Shown here: piece after piece, positions 1 to 7,556 of the stretch
How positions within the stretch are numbered: position 1 is the stretch's first letter
How the letters are laid out: the number at the start of each line of letters is the position of its first letter
Source of the DNA: Neobacillus cucumis
GTDB taxonomy: Bacteria; Bacillota; Bacilli; Bacillales_B; DSM-18226
Direction of reading: 5' to 3'
DNA length: 64,000 nt
Assembly: GCF_023715505.1 (NCBI RefSeq)
Contig: NZ_JAMBOH010000005.1
Coordinates: 248,001 to 312,000 of the forward strand
The notes under the pieces: model-generated
Told to the model about the DNA's origin: nothing
The model's input: the letters and a program-made list of their open reading frames with translations, nothing else
The model's database searches: none
Translations under genes and position numbers: made by a program

Positions 1-287
1 CAAGAACCTGCTTTTACCGTTGAGTCATTCGCCATCACACACACTGTTTGGCCATTAATTTTACCAATAGCTGTTACAACACCATCAGCAGGAAGGTCAC
101 CGGCTTTAAAATTAGCAAATTTTCCGTCCTCTTCATACTTACCAGCATCAAATAATAACGATAATCGCTCACGCACAAATAGCTTATTTTGCTCCTTAGC
201 CTTCTCATGATACTTAGGCTGGCCGCCGGCTTCGATTTTTCTACGATTGTCGTTTAATTGTTCAACTAACGTATTTATGGTTGCCAT
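1..287 (-). CDS. Acyl-CoA carboxylase beta (carboxyltransferase) subunit, partial
   Basis: This is the N-terminal 95 or so residues of a biotin-dependent acyl-CoA carboxylase carboxyltransferase; the rest lies beyond the window edge. It would move the carboxyl group from carboxybiotin to an acyl-CoA. The visible sequence begins MATINTLVEQLNDNRRKIEA and contains LFVRERLSLLFDAG, the usual RERL-x-LLD-like start of the propionyl/methylcrotonyl/glutaconyl-CoA carboxyltransferase fold. The ATG at 285-287 follows an AAAGGGGG ribosome site. It lies 25 bp after the biotin carrier gene and is probably the third gene of that operon. The acyl-CoA substrate cannot be told from this piece; in B. subtilis the comparable yng operon is linked to leucine or short-chain acyl-CoA breakdown. 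Confidence 0.85.
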   Translation of the reverse strand, partial: MATINTLVEQLNDNRRKIEAGGQPKYHEKAKEQNKLFVRERLSLLFDAGKYEEDGKFANFKAGDLPADGVVTAIGKINGQTVCVMANDSTVKAGS

Positions 288-312
288 TGTAATCCCCCTT
301 TTTCTAAAAATG

Positions 313-525
313 CTATTCTAGGACCAGCAATACATCTCCTTCATTTACAAAATCCCCAATTTTCACTCTTACTTCCCGGACAACTCCCTCTGTTCCGCTC
401 TCGATAGGGATTTCCATTTTCATTGATTCTAACATGACTACTTCCTGATCTGGATTTACTTGGGCCCCAGCTGAAACAAAAACATTTAGGATAGTACCTG
501 CCATTGATGCTGTAATTTCTTTCAT
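313..525 (-). CDS. yngHB: Biotin/lipoyl attachment domain protein (stand-alone BCCP)
   Basis: A 70-residue protein that is only a biotinyl domain. Its job is to carry CO2 as carboxybiotin between the biotin carboxylase encoded just upstream and the carboxyltransferase just downstream. The biotinylation motif ESMKME is at residues 33-38, with Lys36 the predicted biotin site, and the hammerhead fold is bracketed by conserved glycines (GTILN near 10, GVV near 46, GDVL near 63). B. subtilis YngHB is a close match in size and context. It sits 13 bp after the accC-like stop, which supports one transcript. Lipoylation is unlikely because the motif is MKM and the neighbours are carboxylase genes. Confidence 0.88.
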   Translation of the reverse strand: MKEITASMAGTILNVFVSAGAQVNPDQEVVMLESMKMEIPIESGTEGVVREVRVKIGDFVNEGDVLLVLE

Positions 526-538
526 ATGAATTCTCCCC

Positions 539-1876
539 TTATTTCAGATCATTTTTATTTAAAAAATTGGTTGAATAGTCTCCCGTTTGGAATGAGTCAG
601 TTTCTAAAATATTTAAAAATAGTGGCACATTTGTTTTTATGCCCTCGATGTTTACATCTTTAAAGAAGCGTTTGGCTGATGTTATCACCGTTTGTCGTGA
701 TGAACCGTAAAAAATGCATTTGGCAATCAACGGGTCATAAAAAGGAGTTACAGTCCCGCCTTCAACATAGCCGTAATCAATCCTGGCCCCTTCTTCCATA
801 TTCCATTTAAGAGTGGTAATTTTTCCTGGTGAAGGTAAAAAGCGGACAGGATCTTCCGCATACAGTCGAAATTCAATAGCATTACCTTTTGAACTAATTT
901 CAGACTGCTGTAAAGGCAGCTTTTCTCCGCGGGCAACGAGTATTTGCCACTTTACTAAATCAAGCCCTGTAATCATTTCGGTTACCGGGTGCTCTACCTG
1001 CAGGCGTGTGTTCATTTCAAGAAAATAAAAGTTCTCTTGTTGATCAACAATAAATTCAATCGTTCCCGCGTTTGTATACTGGACAGCATGTGCCGCTTTA
1101 ATCGCTGTTTCAAACATTTTCTGCCGTGTCTTATCAGATAAAAATGGTGACGGTGATTCTTCAACAACCTTTTGGTGTCTTCTTTGTATTGAACAATCCC
1201 TTTCATACAAGTGGACAATATTGCCGAAGTGGTCTCCAAAAACTTGAACTTCAATATGTCTGCTATCTGGAATATATTTTTCGATAAATACTTCATCAGA
1301 ACCAAAGTAAGTCAACGCCCTCTTCTTTGTGGATTCATATGACTTAACGAGCGCTTGCTCATTCTCACAAAGAATCATGCCTATTCCACCCCCGCCCCCA
1401 CTTGCCTTAAGCATAATTGGGTAACCAATGGTTTCCGCTAACCTGCATCCCTCCTCAATGGTCTTTAATCCATTGCTGCTTCCCGGTACAACTGGGACGC
1501 CTGCCTTCTCCATTGTTTGGCGTGAAGCAATTTTATCCCCCATCAATTCAATTGTTTTAGGCTCGGGTCCGATAAAGATGATTCCGGCATTTCTGGTCTG
1601 CTCAGCAAAAGCAGCATTTTCCGATAAAAATCCATATCCAGGGTGAATCGCATCCACCTTTTCGTCCTTTGCGATTTCCAATATCTTGTCAATTCGCAAA
1701 TAAGATTTGCTGACATGCGGTTCCCCCACACATACCGCCTTAGTTGCTGCTTTTACAAAAGGCATTTCCTTATCTGCCTCGGAATAAATGGCAATGGTTT
1801 CAATCCCCATCATTTGACAGGTATTAATAATCCTAAGGGCAATTTCTCCTCGATTAGCAATTAGAATTTTTTGCAC
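539..1876 (-). CDS. yngH: Biotin carboxylase subunit of acyl-CoA carboxylase
   Basis: This protein carboxylates biotin on the partner carrier using ATP and bicarbonate. The 445 residues match the normal AccC length. An N-terminal domain starts IANRGEIALRI near residue 5, an ATP-grasp domain spans about 115-330, and a C-terminal domain follows. The glycine-rich loop SGGGGGIGM is near 159, the RDCSIQRRHQKVVE motif near 228, and the active-site stretch EMNTRLQVEHPVTE near 288. It is the first gene of the carboxylase operon (biotin carboxylase, carrier, carboxyltransferase). A second biotin carboxylase module in the window belongs to pyruvate carboxylase. A catabolite-response-like site lies about 80 bp upstream. 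The acyl-CoA specificity is not visible here, so YngH is a family-level call. Confidence 0.88.
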   Translation of the reverse strand: MQKILIANRGEIALRIINTCQMMGIETIAIYSEADKEMPFVKAATKAVCVGEPHVSKSYLRIDKILEIAKDEKVDAIHPGYGFLSENAAFAEQTRNAGIIFIGPEPKTIELMGDKIASRQTMEKAGVPVVPGSSNGLKTIEEGCRLAETIGYPIMLKASGGGGGIGMILCENEQALVKSYESTKKRALTYFGSDEVFIEKYIPDSRHIEVQVFGDHFGNIVHLYERDCSIQRRHQKVVEESPSPFLSDKTRQKMFETAIKAAHAVQYTNAGTIEFIVDQQENFYFLEMNTRLQVEHPVTEMITGLDLVKWQILVARGEKLPLQQSEISSKGNAIEFRLYAEDPVRFLPSPGKITTLKWNMEEGARIDYGYVEGGTVTPFYDPLIAKCIFYGSSRQTVITSAKRFFKDVNIEGIKTNVPLFLNILETDSFQTGDYSTNFLNKNDLK

Positions 1877-1953
1877 GTTTCTTCCCCTTTCATACCCCTT
1901 TTAATGCCTTCTTTATGTTTTTCTACATCATTAAAGAAATTTCCTGCAAACTT

Positions 1954-1967
1954 TGTAACCGCTTTCG
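1954..1967. promoter_or_regulatory. Candidate cre (CcpA) site upstream of carboxylase operon
   Basis: TGTAACCGCTTTCG fits the catabolite-responsive element consensus TGWAANCGNTNWCA at every defined base except the last. It sits 78-91 bp upstream of the biotin carboxylase ATG, in the divergent region shared with ylbP, a plausible place for glucose repression of acyl-CoA breakdown. The call rests on sequence match alone. Confidence 0.4.
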
Positions 1968-2111
1968 AAACTTATGTGGAGAATTTTTTGGCTATTTGTT
2001 ATATAATGATAGTAATTGATTTTGAATAATGCAAATATTATTTCTCTTCATGTTATTCAAGAGCATATAAATATATACAGGAACAAGAAATCAACATTTA
2101 GGAGGCAAACT

Positions 2112-2591
2112 ATGGTGTACAAAGTGGAGAAACTAAAAATAAATTTTAAAACACTTGAAGAGTTTAAAAAGTTTAAAGAATATGGTCTTCAGGAATTATC
2201 AATGCTTGAAGATTTGGAAGCCAATATGATAGATAATAATAGTGAATCACCTTTTTACGGAGTCTATTTCGGGGACAAACTAGTAGCAAGAATGAGTTTA
2301 TACCAGATTGATGCTAAATTTGACCGTTATTTCTTTCCACCACAAAATTATCTAGAGTTGTGGAAGCTTGAAGTTTTACCTGACTATCAAGGTAAAGGAT
2401 TTGGTAAAGCACTAGTTGATTTTGCTAAAAGCTTCGGTGTACCTATTAAGACCAATCCAAGAGTACAATCTAGCGGTTTTTTTGAAAAATTAGGGTTTGC
2501 CAATGTAGAGTATGAAATGGAACGTGACCGCGGAGAAAATCCTCTCGTTTGGTATCCCGAGGGTGTAGAAGCGCAGAATCAACAGAAATAA
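2112..2591 (+). CDS. ylbP: YlbP-family GNAT N-acetyltransferase
   Basis: A 159-residue GNAT-fold acyltransferase closely resembling B. subtilis YlbP. I chose the ATG at 2112, behind GGAGGCAAACT, over an in-frame ATG 32 codons upstream, because YlbP-type similarity begins at the internal Met (YKVEKLKINFKTLEEF). The acetyl-CoA-binding motif is VLPDYQGKGFGKALV near residue 90-105, and the FFEKLGFANVEYEM stretch is the GNAT C-terminal strand. The substrate is unknown. It is transcribed away from the carboxylase operon and converges with gerR, the same order as in B. subtilis. Confidence 0.88.
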   Translation: MVYKVEKLKINFKTLEEFKKFKEYGLQELSMLEDLEANMIDNNSESPFYGVYFGDKLVARMSLYQIDAKFDRYFFPPQNYLELWKLEVLPDYQGKGFGKALVDFAKSFGVPIKTNPRVQSSGFFEKLGFANVEYEMERDRGENPLVWYPEGVEAQNQQK

Positions 2592-2610
2592 ATAACGTAA
2601 TAAAATATTA

Positions 2611-2639
2611 AAAAGCGGACGATAAAGTCCGCTTTTTTT
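2611..2639. terminator. Bidirectional terminator between ylbP and gerR
   Basis: The inverted repeat AAGCGGAC / GTCCGCTT with a 6-base loop is flanked by A-runs and T-runs, so it can stop transcription from ylbP (+) and gerR (-). It abuts the gerR stop codon. Confidence 0.85.
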
Positions 2640-3267
2640 ATTTTTCCACTCTTTCAAGGTTGCCGTTTTTGTCCATCTGGAACTTTACTTTTTGCTGGCG
2701 ATCCTCATCCTGCAGGACAACCATTTTCCGCGCTCTTTCCATGATCTCAATTAAAGAACGATAATCCTCCTCAATGGCTTTGAGATTTTTTGACAATCTT
2801 TCATTTTCGGCAGCTAAATAGTAAGTCTTTTTTTCTAACTCTTTGATTTTTTCAGTCGATTTTTTCCTTTCTTCTTCAAAACCTGAAGAGGCTTCAGCCT
2901 GCCTTTGAAGTCCCTCTAAAAAGTGGATGACCGTCGAGAATGTGACCTTACTTCCTTGCTCATGGTTAGAAGAAGACTGTACATGTTCTACAGACACCGG
3001 ATCATGTTGATTGATTTCCTCAATAGAGGCATCTTGTTTCTTTAATTCTTTGCGCTGTTTCTTGGCCAGTTCTATACCTGATTTATATTGCTTTCTTACA
3101 TATGAATTCCAACGGAACCCACATGCTGCAGAAGTGCGTGATAATTGTTTGCCAACTTCCTCAAATGCCTGCAGTTGTGTTCCGCCTTCGCGGATATGCC
3201 TTAAAACCACTTCAGCAAGTAACAAATCCTCATCTTGGGACCATGCATCTTGGCGAGTAGGTGACAT
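2638..3267 (-). CDS. gerR: RsfA/GerR-family sporulation transcription regulator
   Basis: A 209-residue DNA-binding protein of the RsfA/YlbO family. In B. subtilis, YlbO was renamed GerR and modulates sigma-E regulon genes in the mother cell. The N-terminal 60 residues are a Myb/SANT-like domain (DAWSQDEDLLLAEVVLRHIR, then CGFRWNSYVRKQY). The C-terminal half (about 95-190) is a charged coiled coil (LEKKTYYLAAENERLSKNLK). The ATG at 3265-3267 was chosen because AGGAGGG lies 9 bp upstream and family similarity starts there; 13 further codons upstream lack an RBS. The position between ylbP and the rpmF block is conserved. RsfA itself is a paralogue, so the name rests on synteny. Confidence 0.85.
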   Translation of the reverse strand: MSPTRQDAWSQDEDLLLAEVVLRHIREGGTQLQAFEEVGKQLSRTSAACGFRWNSYVRKQYKSGIELAKKQRKELKKQDASIEEINQHDPVSVEHVQSSSNHEQGSKVTFSTVIHFLEGLQRQAEASSGFEEERKKSTEKIKELEKKTYYLAAENERLSKNLKAIEEDYRSLIEIMERARKMVVLQDEDRQQKVKFQMDKNGNLERVEK

Positions 3268-3294
3268 TTGTTCATCCCTCCTAGTGTTTTTATA

Positions 3295-3324
3295 ATACAT
3301 ATGCATCTACTAGAAAAGATAGAC
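3295..3324 (-). promoter_or_regulatory. Possible sigma-E promoter of gerR
   Basis: On the minus strand GTCTAT is followed, after 15 bases, by CATATGTAT. This resembles the sigma-E pattern (ATA-like -35, CATAnnnT -10) and lies about 30 bp before the gerR ATG. B. subtilis gerR is sigma-E dependent, which is why I looked; the match is imperfect. Confidence 0.35.
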
Positions 3325-3353
3325 TTAATCAGAAGTTGTCTTTTAATCTTTAT

Positions 3354-4112
3354 TCACTGTTTTTCACTGATAAACTTCTTTACATATTGAAGATGGGCGT
3401 CACTTTCCCAGAGTATGGCACAATTTCGGACTTCTTCCTCTATTCTTTCTCGAAGTTTGGTCTCTTCCCATTTACGAATCCATACTCTTTTATAGGATTG
3501 TAGAACACTTAAATCATTACCTAGCATTTTTTCAATAAATCCCTCTCCTGCTTGAAGCGAGGAGCCATCAAAGAGGCTGTCAATAAATCCAGCCTCTTTC
3601 AATTGTTCCGCTGTTTGCAGCTCTGCTTCCATCAAAAGCTTCATGGCACTATGGGCAGACATTTTTTCTGCTAAGATAGAACCCCCTCCCCAGCCTGTTG
3701 TGATGGCTTGTTTCCCTTGAACGAACCCTGCTTTTATACCTTTCCGCGCTAAACGAAAATCACAGGCTGCCGCAAGTTCGCAACCACCGCCAATGGCGAT
3801 TCCGTTTAAAAGAGCTATTGTAGGTATCGGTAATGTGAGAAGCTCATATAAGATATGGGCCATTTTAGTGAGCATAACATGCGCTTCCTCTTTTGTGTGG
3901 AGTGCGTGAAAAACAGATAAATCTCCCCCTGAAGAAAAGGCATGATTTCCCATTCCCGTTATCATAAGTGCCTTTATATCCGGCTCTGCCGTTCTTTTTA
4001 TCGCCTCGGCCAGTCCTTGCATTACTTCGTAATTAATTGCATTTCTTTTTTCACTTCTTGTAATCGTAAAAATCATATAACCCTTCTCGGATATTACAAT
4101 AGAGTATGACAA
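3354..4112 (-). CDS. Enoyl-CoA hydratase/isomerase family protein
   Basis: A 253-residue crotonase-fold protein. I assign a TTG start at 4110-4112: AGGGGG lies 9 bp upstream and it yields the expected beta-strand (SYSIVISEKGYMIFTITR) before SEKRNAIN. An upstream in-frame extension has no ribosome site. The oxyanion-hole regions are recognisable (AFSSGGDLSVF near 60; NGIAIGGGCELAAACDF near 105). The first catalytic Glu of hydratases is kept in GGGCE. The second, normally within FGxPE, is replaced in the stretch GFVQGKQAI, so it may not be a true hydratase. It sits between rpmF and gerR, a spot empty in B. subtilis, and is probably co-transcribed with neither given the terminator before it. Confidence 0.82.
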   Translation of the reverse strand: MSYSIVISEKGYMIFTITRSEKRNAINYEVMQGLAEAIKRTAEPDIKALMITGMGNHAFSSGGDLSVFHALHTKEEAHVMLTKMAHILYELLTLPIPTIALLNGIAIGGGCELAAACDFRLARKGIKAGFVQGKQAITTGWGGGSILAEKMSAHSAMKLLMEAELQTAEQLKEAGFIDSLFDGSSLQAGEGFIEKMLGNDLSVLQSYKRVWIRKWEETKLRERIEEEVRNCAILWESDAHLQYVKKFISEKQ

Positions 4113-4186
4113 AAACAACAGCCCCCTGTGCATTTGGTTTATGCTTTTCAATAATGGATGTATGTATAGATATGATGATAAACGAC

Positions 4187-4221
4187 AAAAGCACAAGGGC
4201 ATATAGCTCCTTGTGCTTTTT
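4187..4221. terminator. Terminator after rpmF
   Basis: AGCACAAGG and CCTTGTGCT form a 9-bp stem with a 10-base loop, followed by TTTGT on the minus strand and TTTTTAT on the plus strand. It ends the ylbN-rpmF unit. Confidence 0.8.
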
Positions 4222-4234
4222 ATCCTAACGGAAA

Positions 4235-4408
4235 TTAGTCGTTAACAACGTCTTTTCCTTTGTATGTTCCGCAAGCTTTACATACGCGGTGTGCAAGTTT
4301 CATTTCACCACAGTTTGGGCAACTTACCATACCAGGTACGTTTAGTTTAAAATGAGTACGACGTTTTCTTTTTGCAGTTTTAGAAGTTCTTCTAAAAGGT
4401 ACAGCCAT
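4235..4408 (-). CDS. rpmF: 50S ribosomal protein L32
   Basis: A 57-residue ribosomal protein bL32. The N-terminus [19 protein letters not shown] is typical. The zinc-ribbon cysteines are all present (Cys30, Cys33, Cys43, Cys46), so this is the zinc-binding (C+) form. The ATG at 4406-4408 follows an AAGGAGGTGGGAAGA ribosome site; an upstream in-frame start would add three residues not seen in the family. It is the partner of ylbN directly upstream, a pairing conserved across Firmicutes. Confidence 0.98.
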   Translation of the reverse strand: MAVPFRRTSKTAKRKRRTHFKLNVPGMVSCPNCGEMKLAHRVCKACGTYKGKDVVND

Positions 4409-4492
4409 TCTTCCCACCTCCTTAAAGAGTATTAAGAAAGTAATGAAGGCCAGGAATGCTGGTTCTTCACTTTGCTTCTTAGATTTTGCCGA

Positions 4493-5020
4493 TTATGATT
4501 CGGAAGAAGATTTGTTTTCGTCAAAAAACTTTGCAAGTCCTGCTAGTCGCGGATCAATCTTTTTTGATTGTTCTTCCTCAGAAATAACTTCCCAGTCCTT
4601 ACCAGATTGCGGAGCTGCTTCATCAGACTTGACATCATCACAAAACACTTGCATTGGAACCTCAAGTAAAAGAATTTCCCGTATGATTGGCATAAGGTCA
4701 ATTACGTCACCTTTTACTTGATATGTCTCCTCTTCAGTTTCATAGACTGATCCTTGTAAGAGGAAAGTTTCAGTTGTGTCGACATTAATTGGAAGTATTA
4801 CATCCACTAAAGTACGAGAACAAGGAAGAATTAAATGACCTTCAATTTTTATATGAAATGTCACTTTTGTTGAATCGATATCTCCGCGACCTGTAATATG
4901 CATCGGAGAAACTTCGCGAATGGTAGGATCAGTTTGTTTGATCTCGTCCACACGAATTATCTCATCAATGGTAAAATCCTTGTTTCGATATTTTTGTAAT
5001 TGATTTAATGTCCATTTCAA
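4493..5020 (-). CDS. ylbN: YceD/DUF177-family protein
   Basis: A 175-residue protein of the YceD (DUF177) family, which in bacteria and plastids is linked to 23S rRNA and large-subunit assembly and is nearly always next to rpmF, as here. The TTG at 5018-5020 is preferred: GGGGTG lies 6 bp upstream and it gives the family N-terminus KWTLNQLQKY. The conserved centre is GRGDIDSTKVTFHIKIEG followed by LILPCSRTLVDV near residues 60-90. The C-terminus is acidic and serine-rich. The exact molecular role is inferred from the family. Confidence 0.85.
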   Translation of the reverse strand: MKWTLNQLQKYRNKDFTIDEIIRVDEIKQTDPTIREVSPMHITGRGDIDSTKVTFHIKIEGHLILPCSRTLVDVILPINVDTTETFLLQGSVYETEEETYQVKGDVIDLMPIIREILLLEVPMQVFCDDVKSDEAAPQSGKDWEVISEEEQSKKIDPRLAGLAKFFDENKSSSES

Positions 5021-5247
5021 TTGAATCACCCCAAGGCAACAAAGGTAATTATAGCCTTCGATAATATTTTTGTCAATGTTTTTTCTTTACACCTAGTAAG
5101 GTGATTTTTTCTAAAAAAATTAATTGACGGTAAAAAGATTTCCACTACTAGTGTATCCAGATGTGTACTTTACAAACATCTACAACATCTTATCATAATT
5201 TTTGATTGGCTGCCTTAAAATTTTGCTATAATGTTAAAAAAATAAAA

Positions 5248-5263
5248 ACTCCTAATTAGGAGT
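5248..5263. promoter_or_regulatory. Perfect 16-bp palindrome in tmcAL 5' leader
   Basis: ACTCCTAATTAGGAGT is a perfect palindrome starting 16 bases after a TATAAT (-10-like, 5227-5232) and ending 27 bp before the tmcAL ATG. It could be an operator or a small RNA hairpin. The -35 region is weak (TTGATT with 19-base spacing). Confidence 0.45.
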
Positions 5264-5290
5264 CGGATCAATTACTTTAAGGAGAATAAT

Positions 5291-6511
5291 ATGAACACTG
5301 TTGGTTTAATTGTAGAGTATAATCCTTTTCATAATGGACATGCCTTTCATTTAAGTGCCTCAAAAGAAGCGGCAAACGCCGAAATTGTGATTGCGGTTAT
5401 GAGTGGTAATTTTTTGCAAAGAGGTGAACCCGCGCTTGTTTCAAAATGGTACCGAACAAAGATGGCATTACTTAACGGAGTGGATATTGTCTTTGAACTC
5501 CCTTATAGGTTTGCGGTACAAAAAGCAGAAATCTTTGCTAATGGTGCGGTATCCATTTTAGATGCAGCTGGATGTGATGCCGTTTGTTTTGGGAGTGAGA
5601 GCGGGGATCTTTCTTCTTTCTTGGAGACTATTGATTTTATTGATAAACAAAAACAGGAATTGGAAGAAAATATCCATCGATTTATTGATACAGGTGTAAG
5701 TTATCCAAAAGCAGTATCGCTGGCCTATCATCAATTGACAGATTCCAACTCATATCTAGATTTAGCAAAGCCAAATAATATTTTAGGAATCGAATATATA
5801 AGAGCAATAAAAAAGCAAAAGAGCTCCCTTAAACCTATTACAGTAGTCCGGAAAAACGCTAATTATCATGATGAGCATTTTGCCTCTGAAACCATCGCAA
5901 GTGCAACAAGCATCCGAAAGGCGATCTTTTTGAAGGATGGCGAGCAGAATTCTATTGGTCAGTATGTTCCTGCACCAACGGAACAATTGTTATCAGAATA
6001 TCTAAATAAGTACCAGGTCTTTCATCAATGGGAAAATTACTGGAATTACCTGCAATTTCGTTTGCTTCAGTGCACTTCGGCAGAATTAAGGGAGATTTAC
6101 GAGGTTGAAGAGGGGCTTGAAAACAGAATATTAGCTGCTGCCCTAATTGCAGGCAGTTTTCATGAATTTATGGAAAAAATCAAAACCAAACGGTATACAT
6201 GGACGAGACTTCAACGATTATGTGTACATATTTTAACCAATACTAAAAAAGGACAAATGGCAGGTCCTTCTGATAAAGCCTCTTATTTAAGACTTCTTGG
6301 GATGACACCTAGAGGGAAAGAATATTTAAACAAGCGAAAAAAAGACTTCTCCTTGCCCCTAGTTTCTAAACTTTCCTCTTATAAGGAGAAAGAGATTCAG
6401 CTTGATTTAAAAGCTGCACGTGTTTATTCCTTAGGTGTCGCCCCTCATTTAGTAAAAGATTTAATGAATAAAGAATTTAATCAGCCGCCGTTATTGATTG
6501 AAAAAGGATAA
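5291..6511 (+). CDS. tmcAL: tRNA(Met) cytidine acetate ligase TmcAL
   Basis: A 406-residue homologue of B. subtilis YlbM/TmcAL, which makes N4-acetylcytidine at the wobble position of elongator tRNA-Met from acetate and ATP. The N-terminus GLIVEYNPFHNGHAFHL carries the nucleotidyltransferase-type HxGH-like signature (HNGH), and SGNFLQRGEPALVSKW follows near residue 35. GTSIRK-like ATSIRKAI near 205 is the second nucleotide-binding motif. AAGGAGAATAAT precedes the ATG. The gene is transcribed away from ylbN and converges on ylbL, the conserved arrangement. Confidence 0.93.
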   Translation: MNTVGLIVEYNPFHNGHAFHLSASKEAANAEIVIAVMSGNFLQRGEPALVSKWYRTKMALLNGVDIVFELPYRFAVQKAEIFANGAVSILDAAGCDAVCFGSESGDLSSFLETIDFIDKQKQELEENIHRFIDTGVSYPKAVSLAYHQLTDSNSYLDLAKPNNILGIEYIRAIKKQKSSLKPITVVRKNANYHDEHFASETIASATSIRKAIFLKDGEQNSIGQYVPAPTEQLLSEYLNKYQVFHQWENYWNYLQFRLLQCTSAELREIYEVEEGLENRILAAALIAGSFHEFMEKIKTKRYTWTRLQRLCVHILTNTKKGQMAGPSDKASYLRLLGMTPRGKEYLNKRKKDFSLPLVSKLSSYKEKEIQLDLKAARVYSLGVAPHLVKDLMNKEFNQPPLLIEKG

Positions 6512-6534
6512 TGGTCTCATCATCCTTTTTCTTT
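6500..6534. terminator. Terminator overlapping tmcAL and ylbL 3' ends
   Basis: AAAAAGGAT and ATCCTTTTT pair around the tmcAL stop codon and the last codons of ylbL, followed by CTTTATC. Convergent genes share this compact hairpin, whose arms lie inside coding sequence. Confidence 0.7.
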
Positions 6535-7548
6535 ATCCGGTAATTTCTCAAGATAGTTTACTGCTTCTTCGAATGTATCAACCGGTACAATTTTCATTTT
6601 TGTTTTTATATCCCGGGCAGTTTTTAAAGCATCACGGTAATTGGAAGTCTTTGAATCATTTTCGTTAGGAGCTAAAAATATTTCAGCGCCTGCCTTATCA
6701 GCAGCCACGATCTTTTGTTCGATTCCACCAATTGGCCCTACGATTCCTTTTTCATCAATGGTCCCTGTTCCGGCAATTTGGTATCCCTTTGTTAAATCCT
6801 CACTCGTTAACTGATTATATATTTCTAAAGAAAACATAAGACCTGCAGAGGGGCCGCCTATTTCGTCTGTCTTTACTTTTACTTTAGGTTTCACGATAAT
6901 CGATTTGTCATCCACAAGTGAAATCCCGATTCCGATTTTGGTCGGGGCCTCTTTAAATCGCTCCAGACTAACTGTTACAGTGTTGTTTTTTTTATTTCTT
7001 AAAAACGTTAGAGAGATCTTATCTCCTGCTTGTTTTTTACTAACATATTCAATAAACTTTCCCGAGGATGGGAAGCTGTGTCCATCCACTTTAAAGATGC
7101 GGTCTCCAGCCTGGAGTTTTCCTTCAGCAGGCATTCCTGGAACAACTTGAACGACATAGATTCCTTTATATTTATAGTTAACTGGAAGTCCCGCTTTTCG
7201 ATAGGCAACATTGATAGCATTTAATTTTGAACCCGCCATCATCTGAAGCTGCCTAGCATTGTACTCATCTTCTGTTTCTTTATCTGACAAAATCAAATCC
7301 AATGGATAAATCTCTTCATATTTTCGTATTTTTGCTTCAAGGTATGAATAAATATTGGCCCTTCCCATTCTAACCGTTGTCAGCATAAAGCTTCCTTCTT
7401 CTTTATAGCCGTCATCAACCGTGATGATTGGTTCCAACTCTTTGGCCATCCCTGGTTTTGATACATAATATGGCAGCGGATAATACATCCCGCCAATTAG
7501 TATACAGACCAATAAAAAAAATGATCCTACAAATATTTTTCTACGCAT
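6520..7548 (-). CDS. ylbL: YlbL, PDZ and Lon-like membrane protease
   Basis: A 342-residue membrane-anchored serine protease. The ATG at 7546-7548 is used rather than an upstream GTG: GGAAGGGG, overlapping the ylbK stop, is its ribosome site. One N-terminal transmembrane segment (about residues 4-24) is followed by an extracytoplasmic PDZ domain (about 110-200; GIYVVQVVPGMPAEGKLQAG) and a C-terminal Lon S16 domain. The catalytic Ser lies in GGPSAGLMF and the Lys in IEQKIVAADKAGA, giving the Ser-Lys dyad. In B. subtilis YlbL is a cell-surface protease linked to checkpoint recovery (degradation of YneA). Its start overlaps the ylbK end region, indicating translational coupling. Confidence 0.92.
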   Translation of the reverse strand: MRRKIFVGSFFLLVCILIGGMYYPLPYYVSKPGMAKELEPIITVDDGYKEEGSFMLTTVRMGRANIYSYLEAKIRKYEEIYPLDLILSDKETEDEYNARQLQMMAGSKLNAINVAYRKAGLPVNYKYKGIYVVQVVPGMPAEGKLQAGDRIFKVDGHSFPSSGKFIEYVSKKQAGDKISLTFLRNKKNNTVTVSLERFKEAPTKIGIGISLVDDKSIIVKPKVKVKTDEIGGPSAGLMFSLEIYNQLTSEDLTKGYQIAGTGTIDEKGIVGPIGGIEQKIVAADKAGAEIFLAPNENDSKTSNYRDALKTARDIKTKMKIVPVDTFEEAVNYLEKLPDKEKG

Positions 7549-7556
7549 TACTCGTG

